A stretch of DNA of 64,000 bases from positions 930,001 to 994,000 of the forward strand of contig NZ_CP117435.1 of the NCBI RefSeq assembly GCF_030687495.1, read 5' to 3'. The translations under genes and the position numbers were made by a program. The notes under the pieces were generated by a model. The model did not search any database, was not told where the DNA came from, and was given only the letters and a program-made list of their open reading frames with translations. This DNA comes from Pseudomonas sp. FP453 (lineage in GTDB: Bacteria; Pseudomonadota; Gammaproteobacteria; Pseudomonadales; Pseudomonadaceae). Numbering within the stretch: the first letter of the stretch is position 1; every line of letters begins with the position of its first letter. Positions 53,899-62,779 of this stretch are shown in pieces.

Positions 53899-54451
53899 CG
53901 AGATCCAAGTCGAAGGCGAAGAACTGCCGCACCTGTTGCTGGTAGATGACGACGCGACCTTTACCCGCGTGATGGCACGCGCCATGAGCCGTCGCGGTTT
54001 CCGCGTGAGCACCGCCGGTTCCGCCGAAGAAGGCCTGACCATCGCCCAGGCCGACCTGCCGGACTACGCCGCGCTCGACCTGAAAATGGACGGCGACTCC
54101 GGCCTGGTGCTGCTGCCCAAGCTGCTGGAACTCGACCCGGAAATGCGCGTGGTGATCCTTACCGGTTACTCCAGCATTGCCACTGCCGTCGAGGCGATCA
54201 AGCGTGGCGCCTGCAACTACCTGTGCAAACCGGCCGATGCAGATGACGTGCTGGCCGCCTTGCTCTCCGAGCACGCCGACCTCGACACCCTGGTGCCGGA
54301 AAACCCGATGTCGGTGGACCGCCTGCAGTGGGAACACATCCAGCGCGTGCTCACCGAACACGAAGGCAACATCTCCGCCACTGCCCGCGCCCTGGGCATG
54401 CACCGCCGCACCTTGCAGCGCAAACTGCAAAAGCGTCCGGTACGCCGCTGA
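53891..54451 (+). CDS. roxR: Redox response regulator RoxR (RegA/PrrA type)
   Basis: 186-residue regulator with a receiver domain (VDDD acidic pocket near residues 18-21, phosphoacceptor Asp63 in ALDLKMDGDSG, TGYSS, and Lys in CKPADADD) and a short C-terminal Fis-type helix-turn-helix (GNISATARALGMHRRTLQRKL). This matches RegA/PrrA/RoxR. The start MSDEIQVEGEE at 53891 is preceded by GAGGAGA. Expression is coupled to roxS by the eight-base overlap. Confidence 0.94.
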   Translation: MSDEIQVEGEELPHLLLVDDDATFTRVMARAMSRRGFRVSTAGSAEEGLTIAQADLPDYAALDLKMDGDSGLVLLPKLLELDPEMRVVILTGYSSIATAVEAIKRGACNYLCKPADADDVLAALLSEHADLDTLVPENPMSVDRLQWEHIQRVLTEHEGNISATARALGMHRRTLQRKLQKRPVRR

Positions 54452-54490
54452 ACGAAGTCTGAACAACCTGCTTCAGGCTCCACGGCGCCC

Positions 54491-54516
54491 TGAACCGATC
54501 GTCTATGATCGGTTCA
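54491..54516. promoter_or_regulatory. 10-bp hairpin after roxR
   Basis: TGAACCGATC-GTCTAT-GATCGGTTCA, 39 bp after the roxR stop and 35 bp before the exporter gene. No T-run follows, so it may be a leader structure or weak terminator. Confidence 0.6.
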
Positions 54517-54551
54517 AACGCCTGTGATCTTTTCCCTACCGAGCCTGAACG

Positions 54552-56276
54552 ATGAATCAGAACGCTGAGTACTCCGCGGTCAACGACGCGGTGCGTGGGC
54601 AATTCTTCCGCCGAACCTGGGCGATGATCACACCGTATTGGCGCAGTGAAGAGAAGGGCAAGGCCTGGTTGTTGCTGGCGGCGGTGATCGGCCTGTCGTT
54701 GTTCAGCGTGGCGATCTCCGTGTGGATCAACCACTGGTACAAGGACTTCTACAACGCCCTTGAACACAAGGACACGGCTGCGTTCTGGCAACTGATCGGC
54801 TACTTCGGCGGGATCGCCGCCGTGGCCATTCTTGGCGCGGTGTACCGCCTGTACCTGACCCAGATGTTGACCATCCGCTGGCGTGCCTGGCTCACCGAAA
54901 AGCACTTCGCCCGCTGGCTCGCCCACAAGAACTACTACCAGCTGGAGCAGGGCGGTTACACCGATAACCCGGACCAGCGGATTTCCGAAGACCTCAACAA
55001 CTTTACCGCCAACACCTTGAGCCTCGGCCTTGGCTTGCTGCGCAATGTGGTCAGCCTGGTGTCGTTCTCGATCATCCTGTGGGGCGTGTCGGGCAGTATC
55101 GAAGTGTTTGGCATCACCATTCCCGGCTACATGTTCTGGTGCGCGCTGCTGTACGCCGCCGTGGGCAGTTGGCTGACGCATTTGATCGGCCGTCGCCTGA
55201 TCGGCCTGAGCAACCAACAGCAACGTTTCGAAGCGGACCTGCGTTTCTCCATGGTGCGCGTGCGTGAGAACGCCGAGAGCATCGCGCTGTACAACGGCGA
55301 GCCGAATGAACAACAGCGCCTGAGCACGCGCTTCGGCAAGGTCTGGCACAACTTCTGGGACATCATGAAAGTGTCCAAGCGCCTGACCTTCTTCACCGCC
55401 GGTTACAGCCAGATCGCGATCATCTTCCCGTTCATCGTCGCCGCGCCGCGTTACTTCACTGGCAAGATCGAATTGGGCGAGCTGATGCAAATCAACTCGG
55501 CGTTCGGCAACGTGCAGGAGAACTTCAGCTGGTTTATCAGCGCGTATTCCGACCTGGCGTCGTGGCGTGCCACCAGTGATCGTCTGCTGAGTTTTCAGCA
55601 GGCCATGACGGATAACGAGCAGCGCCCGCCAGCGATTGACGTGCGCCCTGAAGGCGAACGCCTTGTGGTGCAAAACCTCGGCATGGACCTGGCCGATGGT
55701 CGCCACTTGCTGACCGATGCGGACATGAGCGTAGAGCCCGGCCAGCGCGTGATGCTCAGCGGGCGTTCCGGCAGCGGTAAAAGTACCTTGCTGCGTGCGA
55801 TGGGCCAACTGTGGCCAGCGGGGCACGGCAGCATTCGTTTGCCGGCTGCGCGATATTTGTTTTTGCCGCAGAAGCCTTACCTGCCGATCGGTACGTTGAA
55901 GGCGGTGTTGAGTTATCCACAAGACGACAGCGCCTACCCGGCCGAACGTTATGCACAGGTGCTGGAGACTTGCCGCTTGCCGCATCTGGTTGGCCGTCTG
56001 GATGAAGCGAACCACTGGCAACGCATGCTCTCGCCGGGTGAGCAGCAACGTTTGGCGTTTGCCCGTGCGTTGTTGTTCGCGCCGCAATGGCTGTACATGG
56101 ACGAAGCGACATCGGCGATGGATGAAGAGGATGAGGCGACGTTGTACCAGGCGTTGATCGATGAGTTGCCGGGATTGAGCATTGTCAGCGTGGGGCATCG
56201 CAGCAGCCTGAAGCGCTTCCATGGGCGGCATGTGCGGATCGAGGGCGGGCGTCTCCAGGAGCAACAACCCGCCTAA
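54552..56276 (+). CDS. SbmA/BacA-like ABC transporter (YddA family)
   Basis: 574-residue half-transporter with fused membrane and ATPase domains. The membrane half (residues ~1-340, six helices) is of the SbmA/BacA type: WINHWYKDFYNALEHKD, RWRAWLTEKHFARWL, NPDQRISEDLNNF and EADLRFSMVRVRENAE are family hallmarks. The C-terminal ATPase has Walker A GRSGSGKST, signature LSPGEQQRLAFARAL and Walker B LYMDEATSAMD. Relatives move peptides, vitamin B12 or toxic peptides; the substrate here is unknown. It follows roxR after 100 bp and ends at a REPIN. Confidence 0.88.
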   Translation: MNQNAEYSAVNDAVRGQFFRRTWAMITPYWRSEEKGKAWLLLAAVIGLSLFSVAISVWINHWYKDFYNALEHKDTAAFWQLIGYFGGIAAVAILGAVYRLYLTQMLTIRWRAWLTEKHFARWLAHKNYYQLEQGGYTDNPDQRISEDLNNFTANTLSLGLGLLRNVVSLVSFSIILWGVSGSIEVFGITIPGYMFWCALLYAAVGSWLTHLIGRRLIGLSNQQQRFEADLRFSMVRVRENAESIALYNGEPNEQQRLSTRFGKVWHNFWDIMKVSKRLTFFTAGYSQIAIIFPFIVAAPRYFTGKIELGELMQINSAFGNVQENFSWFISAYSDLASWRATSDRLLSFQQAMTDNEQRPPAIDVRPEGERLVVQNLGMDLADGRHLLTDADMSVEPGQRVMLSGRSGSGKSTLLRAMGQLWPAGHGSIRLPAARYLFLPQKPYLPIGTLKAVLSYPQDDSAYPAERYAQVLETCRLPHLVGRLDEANHWQRMLSPGEQQRLAFARALLFAPQWLYMDEATSAMDEEDEATLYQALIDELPGLSIVSVGHRSSLKRFHGRHVRIEGGRLQEQQPA

Positions 56277-56292
56277 GGGTGTACTCGATTAA

Positions 56293-56395
56293 TGTGGGAG
56301 CTGGCTTGCCTGCGATGGCATCGCCGCGGTTTAACTGACAGACCGAGGCGCCTGCATCGCAGGCAAGCCAGCTCCCACACAAGCCCGCTCCCACA
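56293..56395. repeat. REPIN plus a third partial REP
   Basis: TGTGGGAGCTGGCTTGCC at the left, inverted copy at 56362-56379, then a truncated REP of the other subtype (AAGCCCGCTCCCACA, 56381-56395). The centre differs from other copies (ATGGCATCGCCGCGG). Confidence 0.88.
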
Positions 56396-56431
56396 TGGGG
56401 TCTCCGGTGTTCTTGAGAATGAGCAGGCAAC

Positions 56432-56468
56432 AAAAAGCCCGGCTGATCATCGATCAGCCGGGCTTTTT
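56432..56468. terminator. Bidirectional terminator
   Basis: Perfect 17-bp stem AAAAAGCCCGGCTGATC, loop ATC, and the complement ending in TTTTT. It ends both the exporter gene and the convergent yhcB-like gene (16 bp past its stop). Confidence 0.93.
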
Positions 56469-56484
56469 AGTGCCTGAAGAAAAC

Positions 56485-56922
56485 CTACTTCTTCAAACCG
56501 TAATGCTCATCCAGCATGCCTGGGGCGTTCGGCGTTTTTGGCGCGTAGTCCCGTGGCGGCTCCTGGTTTTCCCGGGGTGGGGTCAGGCGCTCACGTGGTG
56601 CTTGCGGTGCATCGGAATGCAGCGCGGCCAGCAGGCGCTGACGGGTGATGTCGTCGAGAGCCAGGCGGTTGGCGCCATCGGCGAGGTGGTCTTGTACTTC
56701 CTGGTAGCTCTGGGTGAGCTTCTTGACCAGGGTCGCGGTGCTGTTGAAGTGGGTAACAACCTCGTTCTGATAACTGTCAAAACGTTCCTGAATGTCATCC
56801 AGCTGACGCTGCGTGCGGTTAGGCGCGGCATTCGGCAGCAGGCGAGCAACCAGGAATCCAATGGCGACACCGGCAACCAGGGCAAGAGTCGGCAACAACC
56901 AAACTAAGAGCGAGTGTTCCAC
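56485..56922 (-). CDS. YhcB/ZapG family (DUF1043) cell-envelope protein
   Basis: 145-residue inner-membrane protein with one N-terminal helix (LLPTLALVAGVAIGFLVARLL), a coiled-coil segment (RTQRQLDDIQERFDSYQNEVVTHFNSTATLVKKL from ~38-75) and a Pro-rich tail. This is the DUF1043/YhcB layout; relatives affect envelope growth and division. The start is GTG with AGGAAGGA five bases upstream. Convergent with the exporter gene and divergent from the hydrolase. Confidence 0.85.
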   Translation of the reverse strand: MEHSLLVWLLPTLALVAGVAIGFLVARLLPNAAPNRTQRQLDDIQERFDSYQNEVVTHFNSTATLVKKLTQSYQEVQDHLADGANRLALDDITRQRLLAALHSDAPQAPRERLTPPRENQEPPRDYAPKTPNAPGMLDEHYGLKK

Positions 56923-57069
56923 GAGTCCTTCCTCTATAAACGGCTTTGCTTTACGTTAACGGCTCAAACCTGCGCTGTATACCGCGATTAAGCTCGCAAT
57001 GATGCCAAGCACAGACTTTTAGCTAGACGAGTCGACCCATTGAGAGGTCACGGAGTTCATCTCTTGCTC

Positions 57070-57699
57070 ATGCGTGAAACCCCCGTTTTGATCGAAGGCC
57101 CGGTGGGCCAACTGGAAGCCCTGTACCTGGATCACCCCGAACCACGGGGCCTGGCGCTGATCTGCCACCCCAACCCGGTGCAGGGTGGCACCATGCTCAA
57201 TAAAGTCGTCTCGACCCTGCAACGCACCGCCCGCGATGCTGGTTTGATTACGTTGCGCTTCAATTACCGTGGCGTCGGCGCGAGTGCCGGCACCCACGAC
57301 ATGAGCACCGGTGAAGTGGACGACGCCGAAGCGGCCGCCACCTGGCTGCGGGAAAAACACCCCGACCTGCCGATGACCCTGCTCGGTTTCTCCTTTGGTG
57401 GCTACGTGGCCGCCAGCCTCGGCGGCCGCCTGGAAGCCAAGGGCGAGCAGCTCGCGCACCTGTTCATGGTCGCCGCGGCGGTGATGCGCCTGCGCGACAC
57501 CGACCTGCTGCCGTTGGGCTGCCCGCTGACCCTGATCCAGCCGGAAACCGACGAAGTGGTCGACCCGCAGACCGTCTACGACTGGTCCGCCGCCCTGAAT
57601 CGCCCCCATGAGCTGCTGAAAGTGGCAGAATGCGGGCACTTTTTTCATGGCAAGCTCACCGATCTCAAGGATCTGGTGCTGCCGCGCCTCTCGAATTGA
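57070..57699 (+). CDS. Alpha/beta hydrolase
   Basis: 209-residue cytoplasmic alpha/beta-hydrolase. The nucleophile elbow is GFSFGG, the oxyanion/His region near the N-terminus is CHPNPVQGGTM, the acid is in ETDEVVDPQ, and the catalytic His is in ECGHFFHGKL. The start MRETPVLIEGPVG is favoured; an ATG 10 codons upstream gives an N-terminus without family similarity. Natural substrate unknown. It lies 24 bp before trpS, as does its PA4440-like counterpart. Confidence 0.87.
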   Translation: MRETPVLIEGPVGQLEALYLDHPEPRGLALICHPNPVQGGTMLNKVVSTLQRTARDAGLITLRFNYRGVGASAGTHDMSTGEVDDAEAAATWLREKHPDLPMTLLGFSFGGYVAASLGGRLEAKGEQLAHLFMVAAAVMRLRDTDLLPLGCPLTLIQPETDEVVDPQTVYDWSAALNRPHELLKVAECGHFFHGKLTDLKDLVLPRLSN

Positions 57700-57723
57700 T
57701 AGCAGTCTGATAAGCGATTACCC

Positions 57724-59082
57724 ATGACGACTCGTACCCGTATCCTCACCGGCATCACCACCACCGGCACGCCGCACCTGGGCAACTACGCCGGTGCGAT
57801 CCGCCCGGCGATCCTCGCCAGCCAGGACGCCAATGCCGACTCCTTCTACTTCCTGGCCGACTACCACGCCCTGATCAAGTGCGATGACCCGCAGCGCATC
57901 CAGCGCTCGCGCATGGAAATCGCCGCGACCTGGCTGGCCGGTGGCCTGGATGTGAACCGGGTGACGTTCTATCGCCAGTCGGACATCCCGGAAATCCCCG
58001 AGCTGACCTGGCTGCTCACCTGCGTTGCCGCCAAGGGCCTGCTCAACCGCGCCCATGCGTACAAGGCGTCGGTGGACAAGAACGTGGAAACCGGCGAAGA
58101 CCCGGATGCGGGCATCACCATGGGCCTGTACAGCTACCCGGTGCTGATGGCGGCGGACATCCTGATGTTCAACGCGCACAAGGTGCCGGTGGGTCGCGAC
58201 CAGATCCAGCACGTGGAAATGGCCCGCGACATCGGCCAGCGTTTCAACCACCTGTTTGGCAACGGTAAAGAGTTCTTCACCATGCCCGAAGCGCTGATCG
58301 AAGAAAGCGTCGCCACCTTGCCGGGCCTGGATGGCCGCAAGATGTCCAAGAGCTACGACAACACCATCCCGTTGTTCACCAGCGCCAAGGACATGAAGGA
58401 CGCGATCTCGCGCATCGTCACCGATTCCCGCGCGCCGGGCGAAGCCAAGGACCCGGACAATTCCCACCTGTTTACCTTGTTCCAGGCATTCGCCAGCAAG
58501 GCCCAGGAAGAAGAGTTCCGTGCCGAGCTGCTGCAAGGCCTGGGCTGGGGCGAGGCGAAGAACCGTCTGTTCCAGCTGCTGGACGGTCAATTGGGCGAAG
58601 CCCGCGAGCGTTACCATCAACTGATGTCGCGCCCGTCGGACATGGAAGACCTGCTGCTGATCGGCGCCAAGAAGGCCCGCGCCGTGGCGGCGCCATTCCT
58701 CGCCGAGCTGCGTGAGGCGGTTGGCTTGCGTTCGTTCGTCGAGCAGGCTGCTGCGCCGGTTGCGGCCAAGAAAAAAGCTGCGAAGGCCGCACGTTTTGTG
58801 AGCTTTCGCGAAGACGACGGCAGCTTCCGCTTCCGCCTGCTGGCTGCCGATGGCGAGCAACTGCTGCTGTCGCGCAACTTCGCTGACGGCAAGGCCGCCG
58901 GTGCCGTGACCAAGCAATTGCAATCGGGTCAAACTTTGGACATTCGTAGCGAAGCGTATGGCTTCAATGTCTGGCTCGACGGCGAATGCGTCGCCGAGAG
59001 CACGGCAATCTACGCAGATGCCGCCGAGCGCGACGCTGGAATCGCCGCCCTGCGCGTTGCGTTGACGCCAATCGAAGATTGA
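57724..59082 (+). CDS. trpS: Tryptophanyl-tRNA synthetase with C-terminal DUF1508-like extension
   Basis: Charges tRNA-Trp. Class I synthetase with a HIGH-type motif PHLGNYAGA at the N-terminus and GRKMSKSYDN near residue 206. At 452 residues it is over 100 longer than most TrpRS. The extra region (~residues 355-452) has a Lys/Ala linker (AAKKKAAKAA) and RFVSFREDDGSFRFRLLA...GFNVWLDGE, which resembles the small YegP/DUF1508 fold. This extension is, as far as I know, normal in Pseudomonas. A strong terminator follows. Confidence 0.95.
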   Translation: MTTRTRILTGITTTGTPHLGNYAGAIRPAILASQDANADSFYFLADYHALIKCDDPQRIQRSRMEIAATWLAGGLDVNRVTFYRQSDIPEIPELTWLLTCVAAKGLLNRAHAYKASVDKNVETGEDPDAGITMGLYSYPVLMAADILMFNAHKVPVGRDQIQHVEMARDIGQRFNHLFGNGKEFFTMPEALIEESVATLPGLDGRKMSKSYDNTIPLFTSAKDMKDAISRIVTDSRAPGEAKDPDNSHLFTLFQAFASKAQEEEFRAELLQGLGWGEAKNRLFQLLDGQLGEARERYHQLMSRPSDMEDLLLIGAKKARAVAAPFLAELREAVGLRSFVEQAAAPVAAKKKAAKAARFVSFREDDGSFRFRLLAADGEQLLLSRNFADGKAAGAVTKQLQSGQTLDIRSEAYGFNVWLDGECVAESTAIYADAAERDAGIAALRVALTPIED

Positions 59083-59111
59083 CCCGACCAAGGGTTGATT
59101 GCCATTAATCA

Positions 59112-59141
59112 GGGCCGTCGTTACAGTGACGGCCCGTTTTT
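59112..59141 (+). terminator. Rho-independent terminator of trpS
   Basis: GGGCCGTC / GACGGCCC stem with a TTTTT run, 29 bp after the trpS stop and before zapE. Confidence 0.88.
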
Positions 59142-59161
59142 GTTGCCTTGCTAACGAAATT

Positions 59162-60257
59162 ATGACGCCCCTAGAACGATATCAAGCTGATCTGAAACGC
59201 CCTGAATTCTTTCATGACGCTGCCCAGGAAACGGCGGTGCGTCACTTGCAGCGCCTGTACGACGACCTCGTCGCCGCCTCGCAAAGCAAGCCGGGGATGT
59301 TCAGCAAGCTGTTTGGCAAGAAAGACCACACGCCGGTCAAAGGCCTGTACTTCTGGGGCGGCGTCGGCCGCGGCAAGACTTACCTGGTAGAACACCTTCT
59401 TTGAAGCGCTGCCGTTCAAGGAAAAGGTCCGCACCCACTTCCACCGCTTCATGAAGCGCGTGCACGAAGAGATGAAGACCCTGCCGGGCGAGAAAAACCC
59501 GCTGACCATCATCGCCAAGCGTTTCTCCGACGAAGCGCGGGTGATCTGTTTCGATGAATTCTTCGTCTCCGACATCACCGACGCCATGATCCTCGGCACC
59601 CTGATGGAAGAGCTGTTCAAGAACGGCGTGACCCTGGTGGCCACTTCGAACATCGTGCCCGACGGCCTGTACAAGGACGGCCTGCAACGCGCGCGCTTCC
59701 TGCCGGCCATCGCGCTGATCAAGCAGAACACCGAGATCGTCAACGTCGACAGCGGCGTCGACTACCGCCTGCGTCACCTGGAGCAAGCGGAGCTGTTCCA
59801 CTTCCCGCTCAACGAAGCGGCGCACGAAAGCCTGCGCAAGAGCTTCCGTGCCCTCACGCCGGAATGCACCCAGGCGGTGGAAAACGACAAGCTGATGATC
59901 GAAAACCGCGAAATCATTGCGCTGCGTACCTGCGATGACGTGGCGTGGTTCGACTTCCGCGCCCTGTGCGACGGCCCGCGCAGCCAGAACGACTACATCG
60001 AGCTGGGCAAGATTTTCCATGCGGTGATCTTGAGCGGCGTGGAGCAGATGAGCGTGACCACCGACGACATCGCGCGGCGGTTTATCAACATGGTCGATGA
60101 GTTCTACGACCGTAACGTGAAGCTGATCATCTCGGCGGAAGTGGAGCTGAAGGATCTGTATACCGGGGGGCGATTGACCTTCGAATTCCAGCGCACCCTC
60201 AGCCGTTTGCTGGAAATGCAGTCCCACGAGTTCCTCGCGCGCGGGCACAAACCTTAA
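59162..60257 (+). pseudogene. zapE: Cell division ATPase ZapE (AFG1-like), frameshifted
   Basis: AFG1/ZapE ATPase that supports FtsZ-ring constriction. The first part (MTPLERYQADLKRPEFFHD... with Walker A GGVGRGKT near residue 67) stops at 59404; the rest continues in another frame (EALPFKEKVRTHFHRFMKRVHEEM..., Walker B-like VICFDEFFVSD, C-terminus to RGHKP). Compared with the expected LV-D-TFFEA, one extra A lies at 59390-59392; removing it gives an intact ~364-residue protein. It is either a real inactivating mutation or a sequencing error. zapE loss is tolerated in E. coli except under some stress conditions. Confidence 0.85.
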
Positions 60258-60275
60258 AGACGAAGTAGATCAAAA

Positions 60276-60365
60276 TGTGGGAGCTGGCTTGCCTGCGATA
60301 GCGGTCTGTCAGCCAGCTCATCTGCTGGCTGGTACACCGCTATCGCAGGCAAGCCAGCTCCCACA
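60276..60365. repeat. REPIN (two inverted REPs)
   Basis: Usual order TGTGGGAGCTGGCTTGCC...GATAGCGGTCTGTCAG, then the inverted copy ending CAGCTCCCACA. It lies between zapE and the convergent regulator gene. Confidence 0.9.
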
Positions 60366-60387
60366 TTAGGTTTGTGTTTGTCTCGGG

Positions 60388-61383
60388 TTATGCGGCTTGC
60401 TGGAACTGCTGGCGATACTGGTTCGGCGACAGCTCGGTGTGCTGCCTGAACAACCGCGCAAAGAAACTCGCATCGTCATACCCCACCTCATAACTGATGG
60501 TCTTGATGCTCTTGCGGCTGCCCGAGAGCAGGCCCTTGGCCGTCTCGATACGCAGGCGTTGCAGATAGTGCAGCGGCTTGTCACCGGTCGCCGTCTGGAA
60601 GCGCCGCATGAAATTGCGGATGCTCATGCCGTGTTCGCGGGCGACGTCTTCGAAGCGGAACTTGTCGGCGAAGTGCTCTTCGAGCCAATGCTGGATCTGC
60701 AGGATGATCACGTCCTGGTGCAGCTTTTGCCCACCAAAACCGATGCGTCCCGGCGCGTAGCTGCGTTGCACTTCGTAAAGAATGTCGCGGGCCACGGCCT
60801 GGGCGATGTTGGCGCCGCAGAAGCGTTCGATCAGGTAGATGTAGAGGTCGCACGCCGAGGTGGTGCCGCCGGCGCAGTACAGGTTGTCGGCGTCGGTGAG
60901 GTGCTTGTCCTGGTTGAGCTGGACCCGCGGGAAGCGTTCGCTGAAGGCGTTGAAGAAGCGCCAGTAGGTGGTCGCCTCCTTGCCGTCAAGCAAGCCGGCT
61001 TCGGCCAGCCAGAACACCCCGGTTGCTTCGCCGCAGAGCACGGCGCCGCGTGCGTGTTGGGCGCGCAGCCATGGCAGCACTTGCGGGTAGCGGGTGCAGA
61101 GGGCGTCGAAGTCGTCCCAGAAGGCGGGTAGCACGATGATGTCGGCGTCTTCGAGGCCGCCGTCCACCGGCATGATCACATCGCTGAAGCTGCGCACCGA
61201 TTGCCCGTCGGGGCTGACCAGGCGCGTTTCGAACGCCGGGGTCAGGCCCAGGCCTTGTTGCTTGCCGTAACGCAGGCTCGCGAGGTGGAAGAAATCCTTG
61301 GCTTGCATGAGGGTGGAAGCAAATACCCGATCAATGGCCAAAATGCTGACGCGCCGCAAGGGCGTGGAGATTTGGTTAGACAT
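60388..61383 (-). CDS. GlxA-type transcriptional regulator (DJ-1/PfpI plus AraC domains)
   Basis: 331-residue regulator with an N-terminal amidotransferase-like (DJ-1/PfpI) domain (residues ~10-190, GEATGVFWLAEAGLL around the nucleophile-elbow position, Glu instead of a clear Cys) and a C-terminal AraC-type double helix-turn-helix (~225-325, MSIRNFMRRFQTATGDKP and ISYEVGYDDASFFARLFRQ). Divergent from the acyl-CoA dehydrogenase, which it probably controls, as with PA4436-PA4435. Confidence 0.9.
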   Translation of the reverse strand: MSNQISTPLRRVSILAIDRVFASTLMQAKDFFHLASLRYGKQQGLGLTPAFETRLVSPDGQSVRSFSDVIMPVDGGLEDADIIVLPAFWDDFDALCTRYPQVLPWLRAQHARGAVLCGEATGVFWLAEAGLLDGKEATTYWRFFNAFSERFPRVQLNQDKHLTDADNLYCAGGTTSACDLYIYLIERFCGANIAQAVARDILYEVQRSYAPGRIGFGGQKLHQDVIILQIQHWLEEHFADKFRFEDVAREHGMSIRNFMRRFQTATGDKPLHYLQRLRIETAKGLLSGSRKSIKTISYEVGYDDASFFARLFRQHTELSPNQYRQQFQQAA

Positions 61384-61529
61384 AATTTCATTTATTCTTA
61401 TAGGGGAAAGTGGTCACCAGACGGCTGGATCGTCTTATTTTTTGTCGCATGTGTCCAGTGTCCTGTGCTGCCTTCGCGGCATAGTCTCTGTGGGCTTGTT
61501 TTTGTCCGACAATCCCCCGCAGGTGAGCC

Positions 61530-62666
61530 ATGATCCCCAGAACCTTGTACAGCCCGGAACACGAACTCTTTCGCGAGAGCGTGCGCACCTTCCTTGAAAA
61601 ACACGCCGCGCCGTTCCACGGGCAATGGGAGAAACAGGGTTATATCGACCGCGACTTGTGGCGCAAGGCGGGGGAGGCGGGGATGTTGTGTTCCCATCTG
61701 CCGGAGGCATACGGCGGCCTGGGCGCGGACTTTCTCTACAGCGCGGTGGTGATCGAAGAGGTCAGCCGCCTGGGCTTGACCGGCATCGGCTTTTCCCTGC
61801 ATTCGGACATCGTGGCGCCGTACATCCTGCATTACGGCAGTGAAGCGCTGAAGCACAAGTACCTGCCCAAGTTGATCTCCGGCGAGATGGTCACGGCCAT
61901 TGCGATGACCGAACCGGGTGCCGGTTCCGACCTGCAAGGGGTCAAGACCAGCGCCGTGCTGGAGGGTGACGAGTACGTGATCAACGGCTCCAAGACCTTT
62001 ATCACCAACGGTTACCTGGCCGACTTGGTGATCGTTGTCGCCAAGACCGATCCCAAGGCCGGCGCCAAGGGCACCAGCCTGTTTCTGGTGGAAGCCGACA
62101 CGCCGGGCTTCGCCAAGGGCAAGCGCCTGGAGAAGGTCGGCATGAAGGCGCAGGACACTTCCGAGCTATTCTTCCAGGATGTGCGCGTGCCCAAGGAAAA
62201 CCTGTTGGGCCAGGCCGGCGCTGGCTTCGCGTACCTGATGCAGGAGCTGCCGCAGGAGCGTTTGACCGTGGCCATCGGTGCCGTGTCATCGGCCGAGGCG
62301 GCACTGGAATGGACCCTCGAATACACCCGCGAGCGCAAGGCGTTTGGCAAGGCGATTGCGGATTTCCAGAACACTCGGTTCAAGCTGGCGGAGATGGCCA
62401 CCGAGATTCAGATCGGCCGCGTGTTCGTCGACAAGTGCATGGCGTTGCACCTTGAGGGCAAGCTGGATGTGCCCACCGCCGCGATGGCCAAGTACTGGGC
62501 CACGGACCTGCAATGCAAGGTGCTCGACGAGTGCGTGCAGCTGCACGGCGGCTACGGCTTCATGTGGGAATACCCGATTGCGCGGGCCTGGGCGGATGCG
62601 CGGGTGCAGCGGATTTATGCGGGGACCAATGAGATCATGAAGGAGATCATTGCGCGGGCGCTCTGA
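61530..62666 (+). CDS. Acyl-CoA dehydrogenase
   Basis: 378-residue FAD enzyme that introduces the alpha-beta double bond in acyl-CoA. Motifs are clear: AMTEPGAGSDLQG (FAD/substrate binding), ITNGYLADLVIVVAKTD, and the C-terminal ERKAFGKAIADFQNTRFKLAEM and QLHGGYGFMWEYPIARAWADAR signature, followed by YAGTNEIMKEIIAR. The catalytic Glu expected in IYAGTNEIM is present. Chain-length specificity cannot be told. Divergent from the GlxA-type regulator. Confidence 0.93.
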   Translation: MIPRTLYSPEHELFRESVRTFLEKHAAPFHGQWEKQGYIDRDLWRKAGEAGMLCSHLPEAYGGLGADFLYSAVVIEEVSRLGLTGIGFSLHSDIVAPYILHYGSEALKHKYLPKLISGEMVTAIAMTEPGAGSDLQGVKTSAVLEGDEYVINGSKTFITNGYLADLVIVVAKTDPKAGAKGTSLFLVEADTPGFAKGKRLEKVGMKAQDTSELFFQDVRVPKENLLGQAGAGFAYLMQELPQERLTVAIGAVSSAEAALEWTLEYTRERKAFGKAIADFQNTRFKLAEMATEIQIGRVFVDKCMALHLEGKLDVPTAAMAKYWATDLQCKVLDECVQLHGGYGFMWEYPIARAWADARVQRIYAGTNEIMKEIIARAL

Positions 62667-62689
62667 TCTTGTGGTGTTGTTGAGGGCCC

Positions 62690-62771
62690 CATCGCAGGCA
62701 AGCCAGCTCCCACATTTGACGGTGTTCACACATCAAAATGTGGGAGCTGGCTTGCCTGCGATGGCGGTCTA
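62690..62771. repeat. Reversed REP pair
   Basis: GCAGGCAAGCCAGCTCCCACA first and TGTGGGAGCTGGCTTGCC last, with a 31-bp spacer. It has the same reversed orientation as the element at 29362. It lies between the acyl-CoA dehydrogenase and the convergent aldo/keto reductase. Confidence 0.88.
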
Positions 62772-62779
62772 CCGATCAA

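Noticed and set aside
54351..56267. 638-aa minus-strand ORF
   Set aside because: Antisense of the SbmA-like exporter, which carries Walker motifs on the plus strand.
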